A DNA stretch of 64,000 nt from Rufibacter sp. XAAS-G3-1 (GTDB taxonomy: Bacteria > Bacteroidota > Bacteroidia > Cytophagales > Hymenobacteraceae), in contig NZ_JABFAM010000004.1 of assembly GCF_013623775.1 (NCBI RefSeq), positions 310,001-374,000 on the forward strand, given 5' to 3'. Shown piece after piece: positions 15,892-25,040 of the stretch. The notes beneath the pieces are model-generated. The model searched no databases. It was not told the DNA's origin and worked only from the letters and a program-made list of their open reading frames with translations. Position numbers and translations under genes: made by a program. Within the stretch, counting starts at the first letter, position 1, and each line of letters begins with the position of its first letter.

Positions 15892-16884
15892 TTAACTAAT
15901 AGGTACCTTTCCAAGAATAGCGTCTACAAAATCTTTGGCTTGAATGTTATCGGCCTCGGCCTCATAGTTCAGGATCACGCGGTGGCTTAGTACATCTGAG
16001 GCGATTTCTTTGATGTCCTCGGGCAGCACGTAATCCCGCTCATCAAAGAAGGCCACGGCTTTGGCAGCCAGGTTCAGGGCAATGCTCGCCCTGGGCGAAA
16101 CACCATACTGTAGGTATTGCGCGAAGTCGGTCAGGTCGTAATCGGCGGGGCGGCGGGTGGCGAACACGAGTTCTATGATGTAGCGCTCCAGCGTCTCGGA
16201 GATCTGCACTTGGTTGATCTCGTTCCGGATGTCGAAGATGTCCTGTTTGGTGAGGATGGTGTTGACCGTGCTGCTGTAAGACAGGTTAGACATGCGGCGC
16301 ATGACCTCCAGCTCATCGGCTTTAGACAAGTAGTCTACGTAGACTTTCATCATGAAGCGGTCTACCTGGGCCTCGGGCAGCGGGTAGGTTCCCTCCTGCT
16401 CTACCGGGTTCTGGGTAGCCAGCACCAGAAAAGGCAGATCCAGCCGGTAAGTTTTCTCGCCGATGGTTACCTGCCGCTCCTGCATGGCCTCCAGCAACGC
16501 CGACTGCACTTTGGCGGGGGAGCGGTTCACTTCATCGGCCAGGATCAGATTCGCGAAGATGGGGCCTTTCTTCACCTCAAACTCTGAGGAGCTTTGGTTG
16601 TAGATCATGGTGCCTACCAAGTCTGAGGGCAACAGGTCTGGGGTAAACTGGATGCGCTGGAAATTGAGGTGCAGCACTTTGGACAGCGTGTTAATGGTCA
16701 AGGTCTTGGCAAGGCCCGGCACCCCTTCCAACAGGATGTGCCCGTTGGTGAAAAGACCTATCAACAGGCGGTTCACCATATACTGCTGCCCCACCACCAC
16801 TTTGCCCATCTCTCTAAACACCTGCTTTATCTTTAGCTGGTGCTCACGAATTTTTTCCTGGTATGAGATTTCTTCGGTCTGCAT
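15892..16884 (-). CDS. MoxR-family AAA+ ATPase
   Basis: A 330-aa AAA+ protein of the usual MoxR length. Walker A is GVPGLAKT (residues 54-61), Walker B is LILADEVNRSP (about 111-121), and the sensor region is ATQNPVEQEGTYPLPEAQVDRF. The lid domain follows (SPRASIALNLAAKAVAFFDERDYV). MoxR ATPases act as cytoplasmic chaperones that insert metals or cofactors or assemble complexes with von Willebrand factor A partners. The usual partner genes (DUF58, VWA, BatA/B) are absent here: upstream is a decayed DUF486 gene and downstream only repeats. It may therefore act with partners encoded elsewhere. Confidence 0.93.
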   Translation of the reverse strand: MQTEEISYQEKIREHQLKIKQVFREMGKVVVGQQYMVNRLLIGLFTNGHILLEGVPGLAKTLTINTLSKVLHLNFQRIQFTPDLLPSDLVGTMIYNQSSSEFEVKKGPIFANLILADEVNRSPAKVQSALLEAMQERQVTIGEKTYRLDLPFLVLATQNPVEQEGTYPLPEAQVDRFMMKVYVDYLSKADELEVMRRMSNLSYSSTVNTILTKQDIFDIRNEINQVQISETLERYIIELVFATRRPADYDLTDFAQYLQYGVSPRASIALNLAAKAVAFFDERDYVLPEDIKEIASDVLSHRVILNYEAEADNIQAKDFVDAILGKVPIS

Positions 16885-17309
16885 TTACTCTTTCAATTAG
16901 GAATGGGCTAAGGTAACCATTCTGTTGGACACTCTCTGCCTGCCGCTTTTTGAAGACAAAGAAAACCGACCCTACTAACAGTGCGATCCCTACTAAATGG
17001 TTCCATGCCAGCTTCTCGGTTCGGAAAACATAGACGGCCACCATCGTGAAAACGGACAGGGAAATCACCTCCTGCCGCCCAAAAAGCGAAAAAGGCCCTC
17101 CGTTCTTGCAGCACCTGTTTATTGGCCGGAATCTGAAAAACACACCCAAAGAACGCCAATCTCCAGCTTATCAGTATAACATTCACCAATCCTAGTTTCT
17201 GCAGGAAGGTAATTTTCTTGAAGTACAGGTGCCCGTACCAAGTAAAGGTCATAAACAGGTGGGAAAGGCAAGAAAGTAGATGGGGTAGAAGGCTTTCATA
17301 GCGCAACAT
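16844..17309 (-). pseudogene. Decayed DUF486 (DMT-like small membrane protein) gene
   Basis: Pieces of one DUF486 protein occur in different frames. A start MKAFYPIY lies at 17300 in one frame. HLFMTFTWYGHLYFKK through VILISWRLAFFGCVFQIPANK is in a second (17309-17120 region). NGGPFSLF, QEVISLSVFTMVAVYV and EKLAWNHLVGIALLVGSVFFVFKK are in a third (to about 16930). Intact family members read these blocks continuously in about 110-120 aa with four membrane helices. At least two frameshifts and a small deletion near QEVISLSV break the gene, and the last frame runs on into the start of the MoxR gene. Function in intact relatives is unknown. Confidence 0.8.
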
Positions 17310-17379
17310 CAGGTGCCTGCAAAGTTAGTTATACTCCTCTTGCATGATTTGTGTGCCTTGGAGGAAGATGGCGGAGCAC

Positions 17380-17727
17380 GAAACCCACCCTCCAAGGAGG
17401 GGAATGCGCCTTTAAAGAAGAAAGGAATGCGTGGTTGAGATAAGGCATGCCTTGTCTCAACGGGCTCTCATCACCGCTGCCTTTACTTTCCCCAGTTCCA
17501 GTCTTCCCCGAGCGCGCCTCGCTTTTGGCCCTGGACAGACCTCAGCTAAGAGAGACAGACCCCACAGGCCGAAAGGGCAGTGCGAGAGGGGAAGACGGGG
17601 CCCCGCGGCCGTGAGCGCATACCGCCAAAGCTGGAACAACACTGCACTTGCACCCACGCAACAAGCGCATAAGCCAAGGGAACAGCAAAAGGCATGCACC
17701 TACCCATCTCCCCGAAGAAGCCGGTTA
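17380..17727 (+). repeat. Structured repeat A, copy 2
   Basis: Same order of blocks as 15270-15658. The upstream hairpin is at 17432-17462 (GTTGAGATAAGGC / GCCTTGTCTCAAC), with different outer bases from copy 1 that still pair. The core hairpin is 17501-17596 (GTCTTCCCC / GGGGAAGAC) with the conserved tail after it. It lies between a pseudogene and the giant DUF11 gene. Confidence 0.85.
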
Positions 17728-17775
17728 CTTTAACCAGAAAAGCTTGATGCCTCTTGGATAGTAAAGCGGCTATTT

Positions 17776-17811
17776 ACGTTTGCCTTCTTCTTACATAAGC
17801 AGGCCAGAAAC
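17776..17811. repeat. Degenerate 36-bp palindromic repeat D, copy 8
   Basis: ACGTT-TGCCT-TCTTCT-TACA-TAAGCA-GGCCA-GAAAC. Only the right half keeps the consensus, so this is a weak copy. Confidence 0.35.
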
Positions 17812-18199
17812 ACAAGACGCGCATCAGATTACTTCAACCACATAATCAACAGACAGGTAAAAACATGCAAAATTCATATTATTCATCAAACCGCATAAAC
17901 TATAACTATTCCTTACATCATCAATTTAATATATTATAACAATGCAATTATCACCCCTTACAAACTTTCATTCAATCCTACATTTACCCTTAAAAATCAG
18001 CACTCAACCTCCTAACAGCCTATTCATGGCTAAAAAGGCCGTTTTCATCGAAAAATCGCTCCCTCTCAAAATAATTGCATAAATTTGCGCTGCCAACAAA
18101 AACAAGAGAATCAAAATCTTATCCAAATCTACCTCCTATCTAATTTCCCGCTGCAATAGCAGATAAATAATCTCCGCTTACACAATTTCAGTAGTTCTT
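17812..18199 (+). other. AT-rich leader of the giant DUF11 gene
   Basis: About 390 bp with no credible gene. It is strongly AT-rich from 17840 on and presumably carries the promoter of the 2112-residue gene. I could not choose a single promoter with confidence. Confidence 0.4.
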
Positions 18200-21100
18200 A
18201 TGTTTTCAACTTTACGCTTCCTGGCTTTCGCGTTGTTCCTATTCCCCCTCACCATGTATGGTGAAGGTTCAAAGCAACTTACCCCCAACAGATCAGGTGC
18301 TGCCTTAACCAGCTCTCTCAATGACAAGGCGGGCTATCTGGCCCACGATGCCAACTTACCCAGTGCAACGGGGGTAGCCATCACCTCTTTGAGTTTCTTA
18401 AAACCAGCTGGCTTCAGCCGTAACGGTGCTACTTACTCAAAAGACCACCGGCTCTACATTAGAGTAAAAGCAGGCGAAAGACTGTTTTACGGAGTACGCA
18501 GGGCGGTACATGATCAAACTACCGCTAACCAGGCAAACTTGGTTATCACTTTACGGCGCACCAATGTCGCCACTGGTGTAGATGACGCCGCCTATGCACA
18601 AGCAAATACACTTACAGCAAACACCTCTTCTACCAGAGACATGCTGCTGGTGGCAGGTCAGAACGGAGTGATAAACAGTCCTACGGAGGCTCAAAACGGC
18701 CCTAACCGGTCTGTCAATGGCAAAAATGTCAGCAACGGCTATAAACCCCTATCTATTCACAACACTACAGACGTAGATTATGACTATTATGTAGAATTCA
18801 CGCAGGTAGGCGAAACATCTTGGACAGATGATGGCCGCCGGTTCTCTGTCTATGACCTGTGGGACTTTACCGTGATTGATGCCAACGGAGATGAGAGACA
18901 AGGCCGCTTGCGCAGCAAGCTCTGGTCTTTCTCTGCCGGAGGCACTGCCAACGTCTTTTCCAAAGACTTCAACATGTTCCCTCTTATCCCCAGCCAGGAT
19001 CAAACTGGAAAGTACTTCGTGAAGAAGATTGAATTGGCGGGGATTGCCCCCCAAAACTTTTTCCGGTTTGTCACCAACAGTGCCGGGTCTGCTTCTGCTT
19101 CTAACAGAGTAACAGAATCTGAGAGAAGAAAAAGCCAGCTAAGCCAGACAGACTACCCAGAGTACTTCAACTTTGTGAATGACCCAGACCCCGCTATCTG
19201 GCCAAGTGCAACTGCGCCTAGTTTTACGGTTAGCATGAATACTTTTTGCAACACCACCACGGGCGGCGGCAGAACCTTGTTCAACCTGAACACAACAGAG
19301 AGAAGTACCTTTCTGGTCTTGATCAACCTGAACGGGACAGACGGGTATCAAGCCAACACCTCTGATGTTCTCTTGGAGTCTGTGGGCAACAAAGGAACCC
19401 GGGCTGCAGAATGGAATGGCCTGGATGGCTTAGGGAAAGTGGTACCGAAAGGCACCGCACTCAAGTACTTCTTCCGGAATGGTAGCGCGCCGGTTCATTT
19501 CCCGGTCTGGGATGCCGAGTGGAACGATGGTTTCAGGGTGCTGGATGTACGTCCGCTCGCCCCGGGCACCACAACACCTGATTATTCCCTGCTTTACTGG
19601 GATGACATCAACTTAGCCGCTACATCATTCCCTACCCGTTCTGAGCTTTTCGGCATAGAATCAACGGCTGGTGTTCATACCTGGGGTTCTGCCTCCAGAA
19701 CCGCCGGTGACTTGAAAACGGTGAATACCTGGACATACGGCTATACCTCTTCCAGCCAACAAGATGCTACCCTTACCTATGACTGCAGCGCAGATGTGGC
19801 GGTCACGAATACCGCGCCTGCCGGTTCTTACGCCGTGGGCAGAGAATTCACGTACACGGTCACCGTCACCAACAACGGCCCCATGCCAGCCACCAATGTG
19901 GTGGTGACCGATAAACTGGATGCTGCTAAGCTACAGTTCATAAGTTCTTCAGACGCATCGTACACCAACAGCAGCACCGGCTCCTGGAACGTAGGCACCT
20001 TGGCCGTGGGAGCCTCAAAAACGCTGACCATTACCGCTAAACCCCTAGTAACCGGAAATATCACCACCACTGCCGCCCAAAGCCACACCGAAGCTGACAA
20101 TGTACCGGCAAACAATAGCATGAGTACGACCATCACCGTTCAGCCTTCTGCGGATATAGCCGTGAGCAATACCGTGTCTAAAACCAGTCTTTACAACGGT
20201 GAACTTGTTACCTACACCATAACGGCCCTAAACCTAGGCCCCGATGCTGCTAACGGAGTCACGGTAACCGACAAGCTACCTGCCGGGCTCACATTAAGCA
20301 CTACACCAAGCGGGTACAATGCTGCTACCGGCCTCTGGACGGTAGGCACCTTAGCGGTGAATGAAACCAAAACCCTGACGTTAACTGCCAGAGCATCGCA
20401 GTTAGGGAATATCACCACCACCGCCACTTCAGGCAGCAGAGCAAACAATGAGCTGGATTTAAACGACAACAACAACACAGCCTCCAACACCATCACCGTC
20501 ACACCAGCCGCCGATGTTGCGGTCACCGGTTCCGTTTCTAATTCGGCCCCCGGCCAGGGAGATGCTATTACCTACACCATCAAAGTTAACAACCTGGGGC
20601 CCAACAACGCTACCAATGTAGCGGTGGCAAACCCATTACCCGCCGGTTTAACCTACCTTAGCCACACAGCCAGCGCAGGCACCTTTCGCTCAGAGAGCGG
20701 CACCTGGACAGTGGGAACCGTTGTGACGGGTGGTACCCAAACCTTAACTATCACGGCCAAACCAACGGTTACCGGCACTGTGGTACTTTCCTCTACGCAA
20801 ACGCATACAGAAACAGATACCCAAAGCAACAACAACACGGCTGGTAGCACCATCACGGTGAAACCAACGGCAGATGTGGCGGTAACCAACGTCATCACGT
20901 CGGCATCTAAAGCAACATACGACAATGGCGAAGAGATTACCTATACTGTCACCGTTACCAACAATGGCCCAAGCACCGCTACCAACGTAGTCATCACAAA
21001 CAAATTACCCGCTTCTTTGAACTTTGTAAGCGCCAGCAACTCTACCGGAACCGGAACTTACAGTGCTGACACGGGCACCTGGCCCGTAGGTACTCTGGCA

Positions 21101-24100
21101 AAAGGAGCTTCCGCTACCCTCACCCTGGTAGCTAAAGTAACCCAAAGCGCCATTATCACCACAACGGCCACTCAAACCCACGCCCAGTATGACAATGTGA
21201 ATGGGAATAACAGTGCCTCTACCTCAATCACATCCGGAACTGGCATTATATCCGCAGATGTAAAGGTAAGTATCACTGAATCTGATGGGCCTTACTACAC
21301 GGGCAAAGAAGTTACCTTGATTGTTAAAGCAGAAAACCAGGGCCCAGATGCCGCCACCAATGTTACCCTAGAGGCATTGGTGCCTGTAGGCTTCACTCTG
21401 AAAAGCGCGACTCCTAAAGTAGGCTCCTACAACTCTACCAGTGGTGTCTGGACAGTAGGGAGCATCGCTTCTAATGCCTATACAGAACTACTCGTAGTCG
21501 CGGTTCCTAACCCTGACCACGCCGTTGCCGGAGACAAGTCCTATACCTTCACTGCAACTAAGAAATCTGCGAACGAGACCGACCCCAATACAGCGAACAA
21601 CACTGCCTCTACCACTTTAACCGTCCAGAAAGCGGCAGACCCAAGCGTAACGCTAGCCGTTTCCGGAGATGTAAATGGCGTCTATTACAATGGGGTAACC
21701 GAGGCCACCTTTATCATGACGGTTACCAACAACGGCCCCGATAAAATCACCAATTTGGTAGGCTATGACACCCGTTCAGAAACCCTGGAGTTCACCTACG
21801 CCGAGGAAGGAAAAGGCTATGACCCTGTAACCGGCAAGTGGGTTATTCCTTCTTTAGACCCAGGTCAGTTCGTAACCCTTCTAGTAAAAGGCAAGCCCAA
21901 TAAAACAGGCCGCCTCAATTTGGGGGGCAGCATCACTTATTCAGATCAACATGATCTGAACAGCGAAAACAACAAAGCAGTCGCCTTGCTCAACGTGGTA
22001 CCGGTAGCAGAGCTGCAAATTACCAACACGGCTGCCGATGGGCCTTACTACAACGGGCAGAATACGTTTATTACAGTTAAAGTAAGAAACAACGGCGCAG
22101 ATCCGGCTACCCAAGTGCAGATCTTAAACAAATTACCTGCCGGGTTAACCTTTGTGAGCGCAGACCCAACCGTGGGCACCTATGATGCTACTACTGGAAT
22201 CTGGACTTTGGGTACGGAAGTATTGCCTGGCACAACCCAGTCTTTAGTGTTGGAAGTGAAACCAACCGCCGGGGTCACCTATGCTACTACGGCCTCCGTA
22301 AAAACAGCAACTGAGTTTGACAATGACACGGCTAATAATAGTGCCACCACCGCCATCACGGTTGGCAAAACCGCTGACATCGCTTTAAGCAGTTCTATTG
22401 TTCCGGGCCCTTACTATGTAGGGGGCAAGTACCAGGTCACCATCACCGCTACCAACCTAGGGCCTGACCCTGCTACAGGGGTGGTTTCATCGGCAAGCGT
22501 AGCTTCGGGCCTAAGGATAGTACCTGACAGCGAGGTGGCAACTGAAGGAACAACCGTCAACACCGCCTCTAGCATTTGGACTATTGGCAACATAGGGGTA
22601 AATGAAACCAAAACGCTCACGTTTCTGGCAGAGCCTCTTACCACGGGTACGCTCAACAGCCTGGGGTACAAATCAGCACAAAATGAGTTTGACCCTAATG
22701 GGGGCACTACCCAAAACGGCAACAACAGTACGGTCGTAAGCTTCACAATACAAGACCGTAAAGCAACGGCACAGGTAGTCCTTACGGGCAAACACATGTT
22801 CTTCTATAAAACCGGTGACCACATCATTGAGATAACAGATTTGGACGGCCCCATTGAGAATGCCCGTCTTGCGAGCGGCACCTTACCAGCCGGTATGCGC
22901 TTAGAAAGCGATGGCACCCTGGAAGTAAACAATAAGTTTGCCTTGGTACCAGGAACGTATACTCTGACCATTGAAACCACCGATACCCAAGGGGGTGTTT
23001 CCAGCAACACCCTTACCTACGCCATCTCCGGCGACTGGGACAACGACGGTGTCCCAGATGTGATAGACCGGGATGACAACAATGATGGCATCATCACCGA
23101 ACCCGGTGCTGTAAACCCTACCGGCGACCATGATGGAGACGGTATCTACAACTTCCTTGACAAAGACTTTGTTCACCCAGTGTACGGAGCTTTCCAGGAC
23201 AAAAACAATGATGACATCCATGATGCCTTTGACCTGGACTTGGATGGCTTAATCAGAGGCTTTGACATTGACATAGACGGAGACGGCATCACCAATACGC
23301 TTGAAGCAAACGGCGGCAAAGCGCCAGCGGGCTATGATCCGGTAACCGGCACCTTCCCTGGCCAGGTAAATGAGGTTGGTATACCCCTGGCTGTCTTAGA
23401 CGCCAACGGAAAGAACACGCTTCCAAACCCAGACACAGACGGCGACGGCTTTGTTGACTTCCAGGATATTGACTCAGACAACGACGGCATTCTGGACACC
23501 TATGAAGCGCAACTCACGCAAAATTTCAACAATGGCTTTGGAATAGACTTAGACTCAGACGGCCTCAGCGACGGCTATGATGCCACCACTGGCGGCCAGG
23601 CCCTTATCCCAGTAGATACGGACAAGGACGGAACCCCAGATTACCTGGACAGAGACAGCGACGGAGACTTCTCCCTAGACTATGTAGAAGCCTTTGATGA
23701 CAACGCAGACGGTAAGTCACTAGACGATTTAATGGAACGTGCCCGGGTTTTTGAGGAAGTAAATGCAAAGAACTACTATGTAAACGACCAGTTGGGCACC
23801 GAAGTCCCCAACTGGCTGAAACTCACCAACGCCTACCCTGTCTTCCTAACCAAAACGAGCAGCTATTACCATGACTCTGACCTTGACGGTATGGTAGACC
23901 TGTTTGACACAGACAGCGGCGGCAGAAAGGCCTCCTTGCAGACCTCAGACAATAATGAATACTCCTACCGCTCTTCGGAAGTAGTCACCCCGCTCCCGGT
24001 AACCCTCATCAGTTTCACGGCCAAAGCGCAAAAAGGAGGCGTAGAACTGAAGTGGGGGACAGCCTCTGAGAAAGAGAACGAGTACTTCCAGGTAGAGAGA

Positions 24101-24538
24101 AGCCTTGACGGAAAGAACTTCAGCGCCATTGGTCAGGTAAAAGGAGCCGGAAACAGCACCGTGCGCCTGGACTACCGTTTCCTGGACAGCAACACCGCTA
24201 CTGGCACTGTCTATTACCGCCTGAAGCAGGTAGACGCTAACGGTGCCTTTGAGTACAGCAAGACCGTTGCCCTAGAAACCAAAGCCAGCGCGGCCTCAAT
24301 AACGGTGAAAGCGTATCCTAACCCAACACCAGACGTGGTCAACTTGGATCTTACCCAACTGCCTGTTTCTGACGTGCAAATCAGCATCTACGCCCTAAAC
24401 GGACGCCTGCTGAAAACACTTACCGTAACCGGTGGTTCCCTCCAGAAGCTTGACCTGACCACCGTAGCCGTAGGCACCTACCTGGTTAAACTAAAAGAGG
24501 CCAATGTGGTGACCGTACTCCGCGTGGTGAAACAGTAA
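18200..24538 (+). CDS. Giant secreted protein: eight DUF11 repeats, TSP3-like Ca2+ repeats, T9SS type A sorting domain
   Basis: A 2112-aa protein with signal peptide (residues 1-21). The N-terminal about 530 residues are unique. Eight DUF11 repeats of about 120 residues follow (starting near 530, 650, 770, 890, 1019, 1144, 1268 and 1391), each opening ADVAVTN-like and containing YTVTVTNNGPxxATNVVVTDxLP. A putative Ig-like domain (about 1520-1610) precedes Asp-rich thrombospondin-type-3-like repeats (about 1610-1920; DWDNDGVPDVIDRDDNNDG, DTDGDGFVDFQDIDSDNDG) likely to bind Ca2+. A fibronectin-like domain (about 1930-2025) leads to a C-terminal T9SS type A domain (AYPNPTPDVVNLDL to VGTYLVKLKE). 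It should be exported by T9SS and anchored or released at the surface as an adhesin-like fibre. A perfect terminator follows. Confidence 0.93.
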   Translation: MFSTLRFLAFALFLFPLTMYGEGSKQLTPNRSGAALTSSLNDKAGYLAHDANLPSATGVAITSLSFLKPAGFSRNGATYSKDHRLYIRVKAGERLFYGVRRAVHDQTTANQANLVITLRRTNVATGVDDAAYAQANTLTANTSSTRDMLLVAGQNGVINSPTEAQNGPNRSVNGKNVSNGYKPLSIHNTTDVDYDYYVEFTQVGETSWTDDGRRFSVYDLWDFTVIDANGDERQGRLRSKLWSFSAGGTANVFSKDFNMFPLIPSQDQTGKYFVKKIELAGIAPQNFFRFVTNSAGSASASNRVTESERRKSQLSQTDYPEYFNFVNDPDPAIWPSATAPSFTVSMNTFCNTTTGGGRTLFNLNTTERSTFLVLINLNGTDGYQANTSDVLLESVGNKGTRAAEWNGLDGLGKVVPKGTALKYFFRNGSAPVHFPVWDAEWNDGFRVLDVRPLAPGTTTPDYSLLYWDDINLAATSFPTRSELFGIESTAGVHTWGSASRTAGDLKTVNTWTYGYTSSSQQDATLTYDCSADVAVTNTAPAGSYAVGREFTYTVTVTNNGPMPATNVVVTDKLDAAKLQFISSSDASYTNSSTGSWNVGTLAVGASKTLTITAKPLVTGNITTTAAQSHTEADNVPANNSMSTTITVQPSADIAVSNTVSKTSLYNGELVTYTITALNLGPDAANGVTVTDKLPAGLTLSTTPSGYNAATGLWTVGTLAVNETKTLTLTARASQLGNITTTATSGSRANNELDLNDNNNTASNTITVTPAADVAVTGSVSNSAPGQGDAITYTIKVNNLGPNNATNVAVANPLPAGLTYLSHTASAGTFRSESGTWTVGTVVTGGTQTLTITAKPTVTGTVVLSSTQTHTETDTQSNNNTAGSTITVKPTADVAVTNVITSASKATYDNGEEITYTVTVTNNGPSTATNVVITNKLPASLNFVSASNSTGTGTYSADTGTWPVGTLAKGASATLTLVAKVTQSAIITTTATQTHAQYDNVNGNNSASTSITSGTGIISADVKVSITESDGPYYTGKEVTLIVKAENQGPDAATNVTLEALVPVGFTLKSATPKVGSYNSTSGVWTVGSIASNAYTELLVVAVPNPDHAVAGDKSYTFTATKKSANETDPNTANNTASTTLTVQKAADPSVTLAVSGDVNGVYYNGVTEATFIMTVTNNGPDKITNLVGYDTRSETLEFTYAEEGKGYDPVTGKWVIPSLDPGQFVTLLVKGKPNKTGRLNLGGSITYSDQHDLNSENNKAVALLNVVPVAELQITNTAADGPYYNGQNTFITVKVRNNGADPATQVQILNKLPAGLTFVSADPTVGTYDATTGIWTLGTEVLPGTTQSLVLEVKPTAGVTYATTASVKTATEFDNDTANNSATTAITVGKTADIALSSSIVPGPYYVGGKYQVTITATNLGPDPATGVVSSASVASGLRIVPDSEVATEGTTVNTASSIWTIGNIGVNETKTLTFLAEPLTTGTLNSLGYKSAQNEFDPNGGTTQNGNNSTVVSFTIQDRKATAQVVLTGKHMFFYKTGDHIIEITDLDGPIENARLASGTLPAGMRLESDGTLEVNNKFALVPGTYTLTIETTDTQGGVSSNTLTYAISGDWDNDGVPDVIDRDDNNDGIITEPGAVNPTGDHDGDGIYNFLDKDFVHPVYGAFQDKNNDDIHDAFDLDLDGLIRGFDIDIDGDGITNTLEANGGKAPAGYDPVTGTFPGQVNEVGIPLAVLDANGKNTLPNPDTDGDGFVDFQDIDSDNDGILDTYEAQLTQNFNNGFGIDLDSDGLSDGYDATTGGQALIPVDTDKDGTPDYLDRDSDGDFSLDYVEAFDDNADGKSLDDLMERARVFEEVNAKNYYVNDQLGTEVPNWLKLTNAYPVFLTKTSSYYHDSDLDGMVDLFDTDSGGRKASLQTSDNNEYSYRSSEVVTPLPVTLISFTAKAQKGGVELKWGTASEKENEYFQVERSLDGKNFSAIGQVKGAGNSTVRLDYRFLDSNTATGTVYYRLKQVDANGAFEYSKTVALETKASAASITVKAYPNPTPDVVNLDLTQLPVSDVQISIYALNGRLLKTLTVTGGSLQKLDLTTVAVGTYLVKLKEANVVTVLRVVKQ

Positions 24539-24548
24539 CCAGAGTTCA

Positions 24549-24603
24549 CCCTAAAAGGCAGAGGCACCCCATGGGGTGCCTCTGCCTTTTAGGGGTATTT
24601 TTT
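24549..24603 (+). terminator. Strong terminator of the giant DUF11 gene
   Basis: Perfect 22-bp stem (24549-24570 with 24573-24594) and a 2-base centre, followed by GTATTTTTT. It lies 11 bp past the stop codon. Confidence 0.92.
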
Positions 24604-24610
24604 GAAAAAG

Positions 24611-24658
24611 AGCGCAAAAACAAAGTTGAGTGAAGGCAATATCACTTGGTTTTGCGCT
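24611..24658. repeat. Inverted repeat AGCGCAAAAACAAAG / CTTGGTTTTGCGCT
   Basis: Imperfect 14-15-bp arms around about 20 bp. It sits directly between the DUF11 terminator and the larger hairpin at 24664. Confidence 0.5.
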
Positions 24659-24663
24659 TTCAT

Positions 24664-24732
24664 CTATGGCGCGGCTTTACTTCCGTGGCTTACGGATGCT
24701 TAGAAAGTCACGGAAGCAAAGCCGCGCCATAG
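24664..24732. repeat. Long inverted repeat, 24-bp arms
   Basis: Arm 24664-24687 (begins CTATGGCGCGGCTTTA) pairs with 24709-24732 with one mismatch around a 21-bp loop. A related string (GGATCTTCCGCGCCATAG) occurs at 27545-27562, suggesting a fragment of the same element. No gene inside. Confidence 0.75.
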
Positions 24733-24820
24733 TAGATCCTCACACATTGCATCATCACAAGCGCATACAGACCCAAGCGGACGCTTACGCCAGAAGAAAC
24801 GGTGATAGAAGATCCTGAAC

Positions 24821-24934
24821 CTGTTTAGAGTTTTAGGCCTGTTTTCATAAAAACAGCCTAAAAACGACGGTACCAGCCAACGCTTGCCCCATCCAATTTT
24901 TTTTAAAAGCCGGTTACTGCAAAACTCTAAACAG
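24821..24934. repeat. Repeat B, copy 1 (contains repeat D copy)
   Basis: Perfect 14-bp terminal inverted repeats CTGTTTAGAGTTTT (24821-24834) and AAAACTCTAAACAG (24921-24934) enclose a repeat D palindrome, ACGACGGTACCAGCCAACGC and TTTTAAAAGCCGGTTAC. Its second copy is at 15771-15883. Confidence 0.75.
24830..24865. repeat. 36-bp palindromic repeat D, copy 9
   Basis: GTTTT-AGGCC-TGTTTT-CATA-AAAACA-GCCTA-AAAAC, nested in repeat B copy 1. Confidence 0.85.
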
Positions 24935-24982
24935 ATGCACTTTATGCAATTGGGGCTTGCTCCAAGTCGCGGCTATCACTGC

Positions 24983-25027
24983 TCTCCAAAAAAGAGCCCC
25001 CGCAATCAGGGGCCTCTTTTTTGGAGA
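24983..25027 (-). terminator. Terminator of the acidic-protein gene
   Basis: TCTCCAAAAAAGAG-CCCC and GGGG-C-CTCTTTTTTGGAGA pair with one bulge. The inner A/T blocks give U runs in either direction; it lies 14 bp past the stop at 25041. Confidence 0.8.
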
Positions 25028-25040
25028 ATCAAATCACGCT

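Noticed and set aside
19828-22797. Several hydrophobic minus-strand frames inside the DUF11 gene
   Set aside because: They mirror the Thr/Val-rich repeats on the plus strand and recur with the repeat period, so they are shadows.
24630-24818. 62-aa plus-strand open frame downstream of the DUF11 gene
   Set aside because: It covers the 24-bp-arm inverted repeat and shows no protein-like composition.
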